Origin: Burhinus oedicnemus
Lineage: Eukaryota > Chordata > Aves > Charadriiformes > Burhinidae
DNA: 64,000 bases
Assembly (NCBI GenBank): GCA_008921705.1
Contig: VFFE01007110.1
Location: 310,564-374,563, forward strand
Reading direction: 5' to 3'
Of the stretch, positions 13,998 through 29,420 are shown one piece after another (position 1 is the first letter of the stretch; every line of letters starts with the position of its first letter). Below the pieces are notes generated by a model, which worked only from the letters and a program-made list of their open reading frames with translations, was not told where the DNA came from and ran no database searches. The translations under genes and the position numbers were made by a program.

Positions 13998-16900
13998 GTT
14001 TTTTCTTAAAGCCCCAATGCTTGGTACAAACCTGTTATATATAAATTGAAGTTCTGTTTTAAAGAAAGGTTTTGAGCCTTGTATATTGCAGAGAAAAAGT
14101 TGGCACTGTTAAGATAATGCCAAAACCCAAAGGCAAGCAAAACCCCTGAATTTTATTTTAAAGATATCATAAGATTTCAGCTGGTCTCATGACTTTCTGG
14201 CACTTGATTAATAAATCTGAATGTGTGGGATTAGTAATAATCTTTAGTGAAAAGGAGGTACTAAGAGTATTATGAATAGTTTCCAGGTATTTGTTGTTCT
14301 ATGCCATATCTGTTCAGGTTCATTGCACATTTTGTTGTTCTGATGTCTAGTTCTCCTAATAAAGAAAAAAATGATGGTAAAAATAAAGAAAATAATTATG
14401 TTCAGGTAATGCCAAGACACATTTAAGTAATTTTTTATTTTTTTTTTATCAGACCCAATGTAATACTAATGACAAGTAAGAAAAAGCAGATCCTGGATCC
14501 ATGTTTGATAGTCAGTTCAACTGAATTCTGAATTGTTTTTCTGGGAAATGTTCAACCAGAGCTATATTTGAATCTAGAGACGGGGCTCTAAATTTCTCAG
14601 CCTCACAACAAAGTTAAAATATAGCACAGTGTGTGTAGCTCACGAAGCAATAAAGTATAGTATGAAATATCATAATTACAGATTCTCCACAGCAGGAATC
14701 TCATGTGTTGCTTCTGGATGTGTTCACTTTCAGTATTCCTTTCTTTGTCTCCTGCAGCCTTTCTTTGACCTGTGGAGTTTTTGTATTTTAGGATGTAGGG
14801 AGGTTTATTTAATTTGTTGTTTGTGTCGTGTTTCTCTTCCTGTAGTTGCATGCAAAAACTCTCTTGATTTATAACATTTAAATTATGGTGGTCTTTAAAC
14901 TGCCTATGTCCAGTGAAAACTCTGTACTTTGTGTACAGGGTATGGCTGCTAGAGGAGGACTTTGAGTGTTGGGATTAGTGTGTGAAGAGGAGATGAGACG
15001 CAAACTGCATCAAGTAGGAATAAACTTTAAGAGTAACATGATGAACTATGAATTACATGTCTAATATGTAAGATATGGTGAATAGAATCAAGTAAGTATA
15101 AAGAAATTTACTCCCTAGATTTGTCAGATACTTAAGGAAAACAAAACGTAAGCTGTTTGTTCAAAAAAAAAAAAAAAGTAATTTTCATTTCTTTTCAGTA
15201 TGTTTACAGAGTAGTTATCTTGGATGTAGTCATGGATCTTTATTGCGCATTTCTCCAGTTAGTTTCATATCGTTGGGTTGCTAGCACAAAACAAAAATTG
15301 ACAAGATAAGGATTTTTTTCCTCAGGGTCTGCTTCTTTGCAGTTTCTGAAAATCCTTAGCTTGGGGAGCAAAACTGGATAAATTTGAGATTGGCAAGGTC
15401 TTTGGTACTGAGAAAATTCTTTTTAGCTTTCTCTTAGAACTCTGTAGGGTTTAAATGGTGCCAAGAAACTATTTTCCAGTTGACTTAATGTGTACAGTAT
15501 AGTTACTGTCAGGAAAGTTTTACTTCAGTGCGTAGGCTTGCAGTTTTCTGCTCTGTGCCCTTGCAAAAATGGCACAGTGAGCAGCTATTTGTTTCGTTTT
15601 TCCAGATGCATTTACCATTACCAGAGCTTATCCTGAAGTCTTCACTCACTCCTGACTCATCGTGCAGAGATTCTCTTGAGTCCTAAGTTTTCCTGAGTAA
15701 AAACAAGCCTTTGGTCATATCTACAGCGTAAGAAACTGTCAGTTGCTCAATGATTAACATATTGAGTTAGTGTCAAGCTAAGGAGTCATATTGACTCATA
15801 AGAAAGAATTAATTTTGGCAATTGACCATTGCTCAGAGCAATAGGTTATCAGAACACAATGTAATCACCAGTGCTTTTGGATTTGAGGCAGTCAACAGGA
15901 GGAAAAAGTTACAGAGTTGAGGAATAATAGTGGGAAATACAGAAACTAATGTGAGAGAATTTTTATCTTAGATGCCTGTAGGTACCACATCTCTGCTGTT
16001 GACTGCTCCTTAATGTTAGTTTGGTAATATTAGGTGGTGCTAAATGCAAAATAATACTGTCTGTGGCCTGAAGGCTTTCTTGTGTAAATATGGACAATTA
16101 CTTAAATATGTAAAACAAAATTTGTTATCAGTATCTTTAGGTTGCATTGTTCCTATGCATAATTCTTTCCATGCTCCAGCCCCTCTTCCTCAAGGCCTTT
16201 TCAAAGGCTTTTTAATTCCAGAATTCTGTGACTGAGGGGAAAATAAGGTAGCAATGTTTGATCCATCTAGTGTATTCATACACTGAGCATAAGGATGGGG
16301 GTGGACAGGCTGTGAGTGTTGTCTCTAAGAATACCTAGAGTGAGAATGTACATGCAGTCGACATCTCAAACTGCTCCAGCTGCTGCTGTGTAATTCCACT
16401 CTTATTTGGTAGGAGACTTGTAAACTGTTTTTGGCTGGAAGTGTGTGTTCTGTTTAAGAGCTGAATTCAACAGACACAAAAAAGGGGCTGCACAGACAAG
16501 GGCCATCACACAAATATTAGCAGAAGGCTGATGCTATTAGTTTCTGGAAAGCATCTAATGTCTAAGCATATGGGTATGAAATGAATAGGCTTGGGGACAT
16601 TCTGACAGGGGCCAGAAGAGATATCCTAATATTGTTATAGTAAATGAATCCTAAGTGGGTTGGGAGTTGTAGTGTGAATGCACTTCTGTCATCTTTTTAA
16701 AATACTATTTTTTAGATACTGCTTTTACAAAATTACTACAGACCAGAAGGTGCAAATAGGCCTGAAATGACTGAAACTGCCAGGAAAATGTGTCCACGTC
16801 CAAAATCTCTACCAATGCTACCGTGAACTTAGACATAATACTGGTAAAAATAAAAAGGTGACAAACACTTTTGAGATTACATTGCAGGAATGAAAGCATC

Positions 16901-17446
16901 TTTGACTAAAGATATTTAATAAGCTAAATTCTAGGATAATGATGTTGATACTAGGGTTCAATCTTCAGTGAGGTAACTGTGAAAAGCCTTTTATTTATCT
17001 GTTCTACAACCTACAGACTTTGTTTTTCATGGGTATATGCATTGTGGTAAAGAACATAGTTGTCTAGAGACTACTTAACCTCTCCTTGTCAGTCTTTGGG
17101 CCTACATCACAGAAATGAAGGTATTCAAGATCTTTTTCAGTCATAAACTCTAAAACAAATCATGCGGTCGTTCTGCCTTTGTGTCTAACTTTTCTACTTC
17201 ACCTTATCCAAGTCTCGAAAAAACTTGTGCTTGACCAGGTAGCCTGTGTTCCTCTCCTCAGCCTTTCTGAGTTTCTTTCCTGGTTGGCTTTTAAGATTTA
17301 CCACTAACATCTCAGTTCTTCTCTTTTAGAGGCTATGCTTCCTCAGGCACTAGTACAATGTTTTTGGCTCTGTGTAGCTATTTGAAAAAAAGAAGATTTA
17401 AAGGTGATTGTATTTGGATGATTTGGCTCTCTTGTCTTTTAAGCAA

Positions 17447-17462
17447 ATATATATATATATAT
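17447..17462 (+). repeat. (AT)n microsatellite
   Basis: About eight AT units within the ACYP2 intron. Confidence 0.9.
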
Positions 17463-20400
17463 TACTTATTTTAATGTCATCATTGTTGATATGCAGTATA
17501 GGCTTTGTAGTTCAGTGTTTTCACACTAGATGTCAATCTACTTGCATATGTAGAAGTTGCTATCTGTTTTTTGCTTTCTAGATATTTCTTTCAGCAACTG
17601 GACTAGTGTTTTCCATCTGCTTCACAGGTGAATCAATGCAATGAGAAAAGGGATGAAAATTTTATTTTAGTGGCTAATATTGAAGAACATTTCTTCCAAA
17701 TAAGACAGCAGTTTTGGGATTGCCAAGTGTAATTAAAATCTTTGATTTCAATAAAGCTGGTTGACAGCTTGAATTGAAAATGAAATTTCAACAACATGGA
17801 AGCAGAAGTTGGAAAGACTTAGGTAGAAATATTTTTTCTAATTGCTGAACAGCAATTTAATATATTAATATTTGCTGTTGATAGCTGTTTCTTGCTAGTT
17901 GGACATTGTAGGTACTGAGCTTAGTAAAATGGCTGAATATGTGTGACTAGTCTCTTGTTGGCTGTGTAAAACTTCTGTTTGCCAGAAGAAATTCTAAGTT
18001 CTCAGAAAACAGAAGCTGCAGAAATATGAATGCTAAGCTAGAGAGAATCATAGATGTGGGCTCATGTCACCCCATCTCTATTCTGCTTATTCTATTCCTG
18101 TAGGAGGCAGTGTGTTGAGGGACATTAGATGAGCCAAATTAAACTTAGTAGGAACACTGCCATCATAACAGTGAGTATGAGAGGGAAATGTGAGTATGAA
18201 ACACTTGGAAGTCTGAAAACATTGATTATAAACATACACATGATTAAGCTTGTCTACTGTCTTGTGTAGAAAAGTGTATAATTCATAAAAATGCAGAGAA
18301 GCTTGTTTCAGTGCTTATTTCTTTGTCTCTTTCCCTCTTCTCAAATACCATTCTTGCAAGGTATTGAAACGAGAAGATCTTCGAATTAAAGAAAGGAGGA
18401 ACAGTGTGATATATTGTGGTGTGCTTGCAAAACAAAGCACGATACAACTTTAGGCTTACAGTAGCACACATGACAAGAGACATTTGAAGTCCATTTAACA
18501 TGATATTCAGCTACAAGCCAGGCGATGCAAGTCTTAGCCCACATCTGTATGTATTTAAGGATGAATATTCTGGATGGAGGTGGCTGATGGAGGTACTTAA
18601 CTCCAGAGGAATCCTGAAATTTTTCAGTGATTAAGAAGTACTATTTTTTTCAGAAGTAGGAGTATTAGGAAGAACAGAAACACTTTAAAAAATCAGTTTT
18701 AATAATTTTTCTGATACTATATCCTGCTTCTGCTGTATCTCCTCCTTTCCCCCCCACTCCCTGTTCTAGTTCAAGAAGTCATGGGGAAAAAAGGAGCTCT
18801 CTGCAATGTTTAATACTGTGTATAAGTCACGTCCTCGGCACCACCAACCATTGTACTCTACAGACATGCTCTTGCTGGTCTGTGCTCCTGGCTAATGTAG
18901 ATGTAACCACACTGTTTCTAGTTAGCCTGTTTGTTTTGAGTACTTAAGTGCCATTTACAAAAAACACTTCCCACCTCAACATTGCAGAGACATTATGAGG
19001 ACTGGAAAACCTTTGAGACTGGCAGCAGTATAGGTAGAAGCCTATGCTTCCCACTGGTTTTTCTACATACCTTAAGTAGTATCTTACTCTGAGTAACTGT
19101 TTAGAAATAAATGGAACTAATTACTGCTACGAATGCTACTGGCAGAACTCGGTGAGTTAATATTGAAGTTTCTAAGTTGCAGAGCAAGTAATAGTGGTTG
19201 TAACAACATAACTCCCTTCCTTATTGTGTTAACCTCTTTCATTTCGTTATAGCGCCAGTTTTGTGGCAGACCTTCTCTGCGTTTTCTGAAAAAAAGCCTG
19301 GTACACTTTCAGATACCATTAAAATAGCTAATTGGTCTAACAACTTGCATAATTTTTTTGACAAAAGTAAATGTGATTCAGTATGAAACTGTTGCTATTA
19401 TGCTTTGTCACCTCTACCATCCTGATCCTGGCTGGCTTCCAAAACCAGAGTTACCTCTTGTAAGTGGCTGTGGAGGTTTTCCGTGGGCAGGAGGGCCTGT
19501 CCAGTGGGCTGGAGCGCTGTCAGGCATCTGTAAGGTATTGCATATTGTGGCCCTGCACCTGGACTGCCTCTGCTGATAGCAGCATGTCCCAGCTTAAACC
19601 CCAGCGTTTGGAAGTGTTTTGTTTTTCTAGTCAGGCAGTGTTTTAAATGTGTTTTGATTAGTGTCTGTGTAAGATGAACTTGACCCTAGTTGGAAATACT
19701 CAAACTGTCTCCACCATGAAGATGTCTTGCGTTAACTTTAATTCTGTCAGATTAAGCATTCAAACAACAGTAATTCTGCCCTTATTATCATGCAGGAGTC
19801 TTGTTATAATACAGGTGTATTAGTAGTGGTCTACCAATGTAAGTAAAATTCTTCTTAAAGAAACATTACATTGTTTTTTGCATGTCCCTACCTATTTGGA
19901 TCAGATTTAATATTTTTGCATGTCTGAATAAATGAATGAAAGTTCATATACTTTTAAGTTTAACATGCTTTATAATTGCATCTTAAGTAATTGCATTAAC
20001 TACTGACTTCTTTAAAGCTTTCAGTGCTTTGTTTGGGGCAAAATAAAATACCCTATGATTTATTTTTCTTAGTTTTTGTAATAAATATCAGTACCTTATC
20101 ATCAATATAATTATTGTTCAAGATTTTCCTGTTTCTTTAAAAAATTGAGATTAAAAATTCCAAATATAATTGAAGAACCAAGCTGGCCAATGTTTCTAGT
20201 GATTTGGAGATCACTAGATCTCTGGATATTGGATATTGCTGTTTAGACATCATTTTAAAAGGTGAAAGAATACATTTAACGTGGCAGTAAAACAGAAAAG
20301 CCAGGCGGAGCATCATGGCTAGTTAAACTGGATTTTCATTTAGTTTGTGTCATCTCTGGTGTGAGCAACCAAAATGTGTAGTTGCACCTGGCTTTGTGGT

Positions 20401-23400
20401 TGCACTGGGTTTATCGTTGTAGTGAGCTGTATCTGGGTGATGGCTGCCTCTGTATGCTGACATGGAGAAGCTGTAGAGGCAGCATTGGAAAAGAATGAGT
20501 GTGAAGGCAGGATAGGGCCCACTGCCAAGAGACAGGCCATGGTGCTTCACATACTTACATAATAAACCTCAGTCGCAATTTATAATGTAATTTTTTCATG
20601 TTGCCCATTTGCAAATTATTTAAGAATTTTAAATATGCAGAGGCTTGAAGAATTTGTACTTTGTTATGAAGTTAATTGCAGATGAAGACTGACACAGACC
20701 TGAATTTCTTAAAGAACTCAATTAACTTTAATTTGTTAATGTTTTTCCTTACAAGGTCAGAAAATCCTTTTAGCTCACACTGGAAGGTGCTGTAAGGCTA
20801 GGGAGGATGTATGATTTTGTGAATAAAAAGATTCATTGAATTTTAGGTTCAGAGTGGAATGTAGTCTGAATTGAGTGGCAGCATCTTTCATTATCTTATA
20901 TTATAATGAAGAGCAATCAGAATTTCACTAAATACATCATTAACCAGAAAGTCAGATTGGATCCATATTGCAAAGAACAAACTGCAATCTATGACATGAA
21001 TAGAATAGAGTAAGTGAGAAGATGGGGAAACACAAGCATGTGTATAACCAGAGATAACATAGATCTCTGGCTGCATCCTTGAATATCTTTATATAGTGTC
21101 TTGGTGGGGTGATTTTGGGGACCAGTAATGCTGCCCAACTGATGCCACCTTGACTGTTTTACAACTTATAATTACAAGGCTGAATGCTTAAAATACTCCT
21201 GAGGTGCCAGTCTGACTGTCTTACAGGTGCCCTGAACCAACCTTACAAGGATGTAATTGAAACCAGATGTGAATGTAGGCTAGCTGGGAAGAGAATTGAG
21301 AACTTCATCATGGCAATTTTAGGCTAAAGAAGGTATTTATAGCAATACCTGGTACTTCCAGGTACAACTGAAACTGTGACTGGAACTACTGTGCAGAAAT
21401 ACTTGCTTGAAAAGGAAGTATTTTAGGATTTCAGTTCTAAAATATTAAAGGGTTCTTTTGGTGCCTGATTTTACTTGGTAGCTCAGAATACTTTTGAACT
21501 GCTATAAAATAGGAGTTGCTTGGTTTGGGATTTATTCCTGGAAGGTGTATGGTAGAAAGTGGTCTTCATAGTTATGCTTTGTTTATTTTGTGTTATTTCA
21601 TAGGGCTTAGTATCAGTTGAAGAGACAACTTCACACACTTCAGTCGCCATTCCCAGGCAATGAACAGAACAGAGCCCCATTAGTATTACTTTGTAGCTGA
21701 CTGATACCAGCCCTGTTGAAAACTTTGCTTACCACTGTTGTGCTGAGAGCTCTTTCTAACCTATGGGGTGAGTGTAGGGTCACTTGGGGCATATTCCCTG
21801 GATACTGCTGATAAAAATAGCTATGGAATGTATATTATTTTTACATAAATTTTTTTCAAATACCTATTAAAAGTGGTAAATGTACATGAAGTAATAATTA
21901 ATGAAAAATAATTTGCTTTTAAAAAAAATCTTTTTATCAGCTGGAATGATTTGTATCTTCTAGCCAGCCTCTAGCATGCAACAGTTTCATTATCTGAAAG
22001 AATTTTGCCATAAGGGAAGTGTTTTGCATTCCTTAGCAAACAAAGTCTCTTCCAGAATTCACTGAGGTGCCCTGAAGAACAGTAAATAATAAGTAATTGC
22101 TTTGGACTTGGAATTTTCTTTAATACTGAATTTACTTTAAAAAACATATCAGGAAAGAATGCAATTTGAATGTTACATAATAACATCATAGAACAGAGAT
22201 TTAGATACTCTTTATCACGTTTTAAACAGAAATCCCCAGTTTTAAGAGCATGTTACTTTGGAGCAACCTACAAAGTGATTTCTGCAGAAGCACATGAGTG
22301 ATTCTGGTTTTATATGTCCTGTTTGAAAGTGTACATAGTTCTTTGTTTCTCTTGCTTCCACATTTAAGCGTATGGATAGCTACAAGTGAGGACTTACTCA
22401 TCTTCACCTGTCACTTGATCTTCCATCATACACTGAAGATGTTCTATCTCAGGTTTTACCTGATGTGAGACTTTACTGTGCACCCTTTATTCCTGCCATC
22501 TGCAAACTACCCAGCAACTATGTAACCTCATCAGGAGTCTTAAGGTGGTGTCCTAATTGTCCATAGACTTTTCTGCCAATATTCATGCAGATTGTGGTCC
22601 TTTTGAGCGTAATGATGAGACCAGAGGGTGTGATTGCTGATGTGTTGCAGAGTGCTGCTGTAATATGTTCTGTCTTTATTTAGGCACACGATTACTGTTC
22701 ATACTTGCTTGCTCTATCTTTGCCACATTTAATTCTGCCTGAAACAACTTGTTTTTCCTCTATCCTTTTTGCTGATGTAGTTCTCTCTTCTGTCTTAAGT
22801 ACCAATAGTTCATAAGGAAACGTGCCAGCTGCATCTTTGATGCACTAGCAAGGACCTGCAGTTTTTGACTGTCAGAACTTGCTTGTGGAGCTAAAGGCAA
22901 GCAACATAAGTTAGAGCTGCGTTCACAGCACTCAAGTTGTGCAATAGAGTGTATATGTGGCCAGGTAGCCTTGATTTGTGAGAGTAACAGTAATAAAGAG
23001 ATGGAGGTAAAACTGGAGGGACAAAAAGATTTTTCCACATATACGTGAATTGGAAAGATACCCGTTACTCTGAATTAAGCGCTCTTTGCATCCCCCTTAG
23101 CATCTATGTCTATGTTTGGGTCTGGTGCCCAGCCAGGTTTCTATCAGAATTGTGTGGCTGTTCTATTTAAATGTAGCAGCTTTGAACTGCTTATGGTTTA
23201 TGTTAAAACTACAGCCATATAACTGTTTTCTTCCCATGTGCTCATAGTAGATGTAATTGTATTAAACTATACATAGAGATCAAGGCCTGAATTGTTTATG
23301 CATAGTTTTCTGTTCTGGTAATTTGTTCTCCTTAGGGTTCTCCCTGTTACGTTTTTTCCCCCCACTGTATTTTTTCTTAATCTTGTAAGTAAGGGTTGTG

Positions 23401-25620
23401 TACATGTTTAGTTAAAAGAAAAGCTTTTATTATCTTCCGCCAAGTGCCCTGTTGCTTCAGGGTTTTGTCTGTTTCCTACTTGGTATTTGCTGGTCATACC
23501 AGTGGTGTATCAATAGTATATCTGGGAAAAACATATGACTTCTTTTCCTGGTAAAATCAATGTTCTGCATTTTGTGAAAGGTAAGAAGCTGTAATGCCTT
23601 TATCCAGTTCTTGGATGCCATACAACCTTTTGGATACATCAGTGCTGTGGGTTTTGGAGAGAACCTGCTCTGGCATTTTGGAGCGATCTTTCTCTGTCTC
23701 CAGACACAGTGAAGGAGCAGTATATAGGCCCAGCACTGTAACTCAGGTTTGGATGTATGGAGAGGAGTTTTGAGGGTTTTTGTCTCAGTGATCAATTACA
23801 ATTTGATTAGTTGGGCAGGGTTTTTTTGGCTTTGTTTTTATCATTTTGCTGCTGTAAGAGCAAGGCAAAGCAGTAGATATTAATATTTAATTAAATATTC
23901 TGACTCTCAACTGTAATCACATTGCTTTTTGTCTGGATTAAAAAGGGTGTTGTCTCTTCAAGTTCATACTGGATTTCTTTGTCTAAGAAGCTAAATCCAG
24001 ATTTCATACACTAATATACTTAATCCTTGAGTTAGTTATATTGAGGTACACTTACAAGTTGTTTGGGTATATTTGTAGTGGATCAAGTTCTTCAGTTAAA
24101 ATTTTTCACAAGTGAATATCCTGAATAGGAAACTATTTAAGTGGGTGTTAGCTTTCATAGACTTTCACTGAACTGATCCTTAACATACCTTGAAGATGAA
24201 GCATTGTTAACAGCTGAAATAAGAAATGCACCCTTCACTGTTTATGAATTTTGGAGTATTGTCTTCAGTTTTAGAAAGCCAACTCATGAAAAATGTCCAA
24301 CAATTAAAACAGAAATGGAGTGGAAATAAATTATTTTAAAGCTGAAATGCAGAGGGATAAAAAATTAAGAAGATATGGTAGTATTTTTCTACATACTGTA
24401 TCAGAATATATGGATAAATAAGCAAAATTGCAGAAAGGAGTAAAGGTTGTTTCTATTGTTAAAGCAAAGGAGAATGAAAGAACACAATGATTTATACCAC
24501 AGTAGTGAAAGATCTGTCAATACTTGAATTATGAACTCTTGTTTCCATTGTTTAAGTAAACCAAAAAAATATGTAGGCAGGACTTGTAACATCCTGTATT
24601 AAGTTTAAAGCCAGAACGGATATACTGTTTTAATTAAATAAAAATCCTTTTTGCTGCTTTATAAGAGAAAAAGTTGTTCTCCAAGAGTAGAGAGATACTT
24701 TTTTTTTTTTTTACTTGCAGGCATGTTCATAATAACTCTTCCAGCTCTTACACTTGAAATGCTGTATTTGTGTCATGTAACAAAGTAACGGGAGAGCAAG
24801 TTAGATGTAGGAACTTTTAACTTGCAATACAGCGTTGTTGCTTTATTGATGCTACACTGATACACTGAGAATTTCATAGAAGTGCAGGAGAGTTAGACAT
24901 ATGTTTTACTTTAATCAATGTTCTGTGGCTAAATTCCCTGCATTGCAATGAAGACTGAGTCAACAACTGTGTACTGGATTGTTTATGGCATTATATATCT
25001 TTAATTCTTAGAATCAGACAGTATTCACTGTCTAATGGATTGCTAACAGAAGTCCTTGGTGACTGGATTTTGACATCTATTGACTTCTGAGTACAAGGAT
25101 TTCCAGTCTCCTGGAGCTGTTTCACGTTCTAAATAATTTAGCATGTGGCGTGTGTGCATTTAGCATTTGGATTTAGCATCCAAGAGGAAATATGCTCTGG
25201 TGATAAAGATAGCATTGGTATTCAAGAGTTTGAGGTATGTTTTGTCTGACCCTGATTTTTAAAAATGCAGGTCTTTTGAATTGGAAACCTACGTATATTT
25301 GAGAATATGTTCTATCTAGAAGTGTTACAGTAAAGATCTAGCTCTTTATATATTCTTTTCTACACTATGTATAATGCAGGCTTTGCCCCATGTAGGATGT
25401 ATCTATACATCTATTTATGCAATGCTACAGTTGTGTTACTTCAGACATCTTTGCATGTGTGTTTTCTAATGAAAATTCTCATAGAATACGAAGCTACTAA
25501 TTTATCCATATACAGGAGAATGATTCAGTATGATGTCATAAATGAAACTGTTACTGTGTACTTCTTGTATTTCTGTAATATGTTGAATGAAATGGCAATC
25601 ACGCCTGCTTGTTGGGCGTA

Positions 25621-25700
25621 TAAAGGATGAAATCCTGATTCTGTGCCATTGGAAAGACTTCCACTGATTTCTGCACGGTGAGGATTTCCTACAGAGAGTG
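25621..25700 (+). repeat. Ancient amniote repeat fragment
   Basis: GATGAAATCCTGATTCTGTG, then CCATTGGAAAGACTTCC and GGTGAGGATTTCC, resembles an old dispersed sauropsid repeat with the pattern 'gaaatcctg...gaagtcaatgg...ggatttc'. Family assignment is uncertain. Confidence 0.4.
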
Positions 25701-28700
25701 CTCTGACATGGCCGTCTCCCTTCACTGAAAGCAGCATTGCTCCCAAAAGGAGTGGCAAGTAGTAAAAAGACAAATAAGAGTACATTATCTTATCTAGTAT
25801 AGGTGGAGTAGCAGAGGACTTTTACAGAGGTGAAGTTATTCTCAAGTTACGTCCTGAGGGAAGGAAGGGGCGGAAAGGGGATATTGGCAGTGAGGGTGCA
25901 ACCTGTAGGGTTAGGAGAAATGGTGAAATTAAGTGTTTGTCTAAGATTTACTCAATTGTAATTCATTCTCCTTATGTGTGCCTCTCCAGCCAGGGTTCAG
26001 TCATACCATCGCAAACGACGTTTTTCATAGAACCATTGCATTGTCCAGCGTCCAGGGAAAGCTTGTTCAGAGGAGGCAGTGGGCCTTGTAGCTTCTGCTC
26101 ATACCTTCTGTTTTCACCAGCCTTATCAGTGAATAAGACAGGAATAAAAGAAGGGTGATCAACTAAGGCCATTAAACACTGCTCTGAAAGGTGAGGATTT
26201 CTCTACTTCTGCCATAGACTTCCACTATGGTGCCAGTCAAGTAATTTAGACTAGGCTTTTCATACGTGATCTCTGTTTTTTCTCCTACTGGTACCCAATT
26301 TGACAGCCTGGAATGTGCCTTGCAGAAGCGATGTGCACTGAGCTCCTTCCTGATCTCAGTTAGATCTGTTTTGTGGTGAAATTTGTCATATAATCATAAA
26401 TATTCTTAAAAATCAGGCCTTGCTTATCTCAGAATGGGCATTTGAATTCCTGAAGGCTTTTAGTATCTTCATCTGGAGCCAAATCTGTGGTCTAGCCACC
26501 CTTGTCATCTGATGTATACTATATCCTGAATTTCATTGCAGCTGTTGTAATGTAAAGTTCATATTTAACTGATATGATTTATATAGTGTTTGGACTATTT
26601 TTTCTGGACAACAAGGAAGCTGGAGCATACTCTTGTTTTTATAAAGTGCGTGATGATATGAACTGTTCTGATGTTCATTTTGCAAAATTATTATTTTATA
26701 ACAGCTCCCCCTAATCATACACTGCTAATGTTTGTAAGCTTGCATAAGTCTTCTTCCTAAATTATTAGTTTTGTTGTTTTGCTTCTAAGGTCTTGATGTT
26801 GCAAAAAAGGAAAATATCTTTTATTGTCTATGCACTTACAGCCAAACAGACCTTCGTGAGCAAATTCAAAGAGCATGAGTGTGTGCCTTTTGAGAAGTTT
26901 TATTCTAGGAAACCTGCCAGTCTTCAGTGCCAGCATTTCAACTCTCTCCCTTTGGAAATGTTTGTCACTAGAAGCACCAAGTAACTCAAAGTTTATTTTG
27001 AAATGAGTTCTTTGAAATGAGCTATTTTAAATACTTTAGTTATTTCTTCACTTTAAGAAAGTAGTAACTGTGGACTGTAGTCCTCAATCCCTTCTTAATG
27101 TACGTGTTAGCACAGTTGAGTCAGGAATGTTATAGTAAACAAGGAAAGGGTAAGAACCTGCGCACAGGTGATCACCACACCATGACCATCACAGGAAACA
27201 CTCTGAGTGAGGAAAGATACCATGCAGCTGAGCATCTGTGACTATATCAGTGAATTATCCCAGGTCTGTGAATTCTGTTGGAAAGCCCTTTCTATGGGGT
27301 GCATGCAAACTTTGTAATGGAAAACAAAATTTGTTTCAAAATGGTGTCATGACTAGCCTGGTAGCATTCACTACTCATCCTTTTGTGAGTTAATGAGGCA
27401 GTGGCAATTAGCTGCAAAATCTAAGTTTTGTCAAGCATAATATTAATGAAATATTTGTACATAACAAATTTCAGTAAAAGTAGCTGCTAGTGAAATTACT
27501 GGTTTTCTAGGATTTTTTGTAGTTCTCAATTCACATTACAAAACCTACATAGTCCTTGCAGCGGTCTACAGTATGAAAGTGATCAGAAACAGTTCTGTCT
27601 GCTTTAACCGTCCAGGCAGAATAAAATTTCAAAAAAGGGGGAAGGGAAAGAAAGAAAATGGCATATATTACAGAAAACAAATGAAATGTTTGATACTTCT
27701 TGACAGCCCCTGAAGCTTGAGGGAAAGATTAAAAAATGGGAAGATTTAGGAGCTTAGGAACATATTTATACTTTGCCAGTAATTCCCTTCTTACTAAGCG
27801 TTTCATAAAATATCAGAAACTGTTCTATATTAAGAAATTACAACCTATTACTCTTACTCTGCTGTTACAAACTACCTTTGTGAGAGGCAAGTTGGTGTTG
27901 CAAATATATTTATGTCTATTAAAAAGTTGGGAAAACAAATATTTTAATCAGAGAAATATTGCTTTAAAGATTTTAAATGTATTTTAGTTGTATATTTTAT
28001 ATGGAAACCAAACAAGTTATTTGAACTAGAAAATATTAAAGAGAAACTCAGATTTTAGCTAGTTGATACCCATGTCAAAGGAATATGCAGTTATCCTAAA
28101 AAAGCCATCAATATGTTTTTTAAAATCGAATTTCTTTGCAGTGGAGAATGTGTCTAGCTCACTGCAGATTTAATGAATTAGAGTGTTTCCTGGGTCTTTT
28201 AGAGCATTAACCCAAAACACCTTTTTTCCAGATTGCCTCCTGTTGCACATTTCTGCCGTGGCAGCTTACATTACATGAAGCATAAGTGACAAAATTAAAT
28301 TTTTGTGTGAGACAAGGTGCTCATTGATCGTTATTAACCATACCTATTTAGGAATACTTGAAAATAGTATGGACCCATTGTCTTTCAAAGATGGTTTCCT
28401 TGGTTTGGGCTTTTTTAGATGTTTATTTCTTGTAAGTAGTCATAGATCTTTGCTTAAATAAAACAGAGGTCAAGTCTATCTCACTGTCCTCTTTAGAAGT
28501 GTTATTGTTGACTTTAGTAGAAATAAGATGCTGTCTTCAGTAGAATTCTACTTTTATTCTAGTTTTTGAAGTCTGAAGCTCTCAATTCCAAAAAAAAAAA
28601 ATGTCCTGCTAAAGGGCAGATTCTAATGAGTCAGCAGGAAGATGTCCAAAACTAACGGAAAGTTTGGGAGGAAAGATCAAGCCCATTATCCTCATACTAA

Positions 28701-29385
28701 ATTAAAAAAAAACCAACACCAAAACCCGCTAAATCTGCTGGTTTGCTTTCTGTAAGTGGTAACTTTATGTAGTGTGTACCATAGTTGCCTTGAGAAGGTG
28801 ATAGTTTAGGATTTCTAGTCTGGGTTTATTTTTGTAGGAAAAAAGATTTTTTTCCCTAGAAAAAGAAATCTCTATTTCTAGATTCATTTTATCACTGTTG
28901 CAAATAAGCAGGAAAACATTTTTTAGCGAAATAGTCTAAATAACAAGTATAATAAAATACAATGTAGTACAGCCCAGGAACCACTGAATAGCAGAGAACA
29001 CGTATCAGATCTTATTTGAATAAATATTAAAAGCGTTGTTTAAAGTAACGTTCTTTTTTGTTTTTTACAGAAAGAAACATTGAACCAAGATATGTGTTCA
29101 TGCTCTGATAGCTTCCTTAAATAGCTTGGAGCTTTGATGTTAAGTGTGTTTTGTATTTATTTCTACTAAGTGAGTATATTCATAATGACAGTTTATAGAC
29201 CACAGGAATGGACTTTGCCATAGGCATGCTTGCAGCACTGTTGCAGCTCACATGAATACGTCTTTTTTTTTTTTTTTCTGTCAAGATTTTTGTGATATTA
29301 ATAGAAAGTTTAAAGCCTAGCAATTAGATATCACAAAGCCAATTTGAATAATGTACACATGTAGGAAATCAAGTATATATATCAA

Positions 29386-29420
<35 letters not shown>
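29386..29420 (+). repeat. Compound (GT)n(AT)n microsatellite
   Basis: About eight GT units (29386-29402) run directly into about nine TA units (to 29420). Likely polymorphic. Confidence 0.93.

Noticed and set aside
28136..28210. Strong acceptor AATTTCTTTGCAG followed by a short open frame
   Set aside because: No usable donor in the open frame and no protein similarity that I recognise.
29070..29125. Strong acceptor TTTTGTTTTTTACAG followed by a short frame
   Set aside because: The frame stops after 17 codons with no donor and no recognisable protein.
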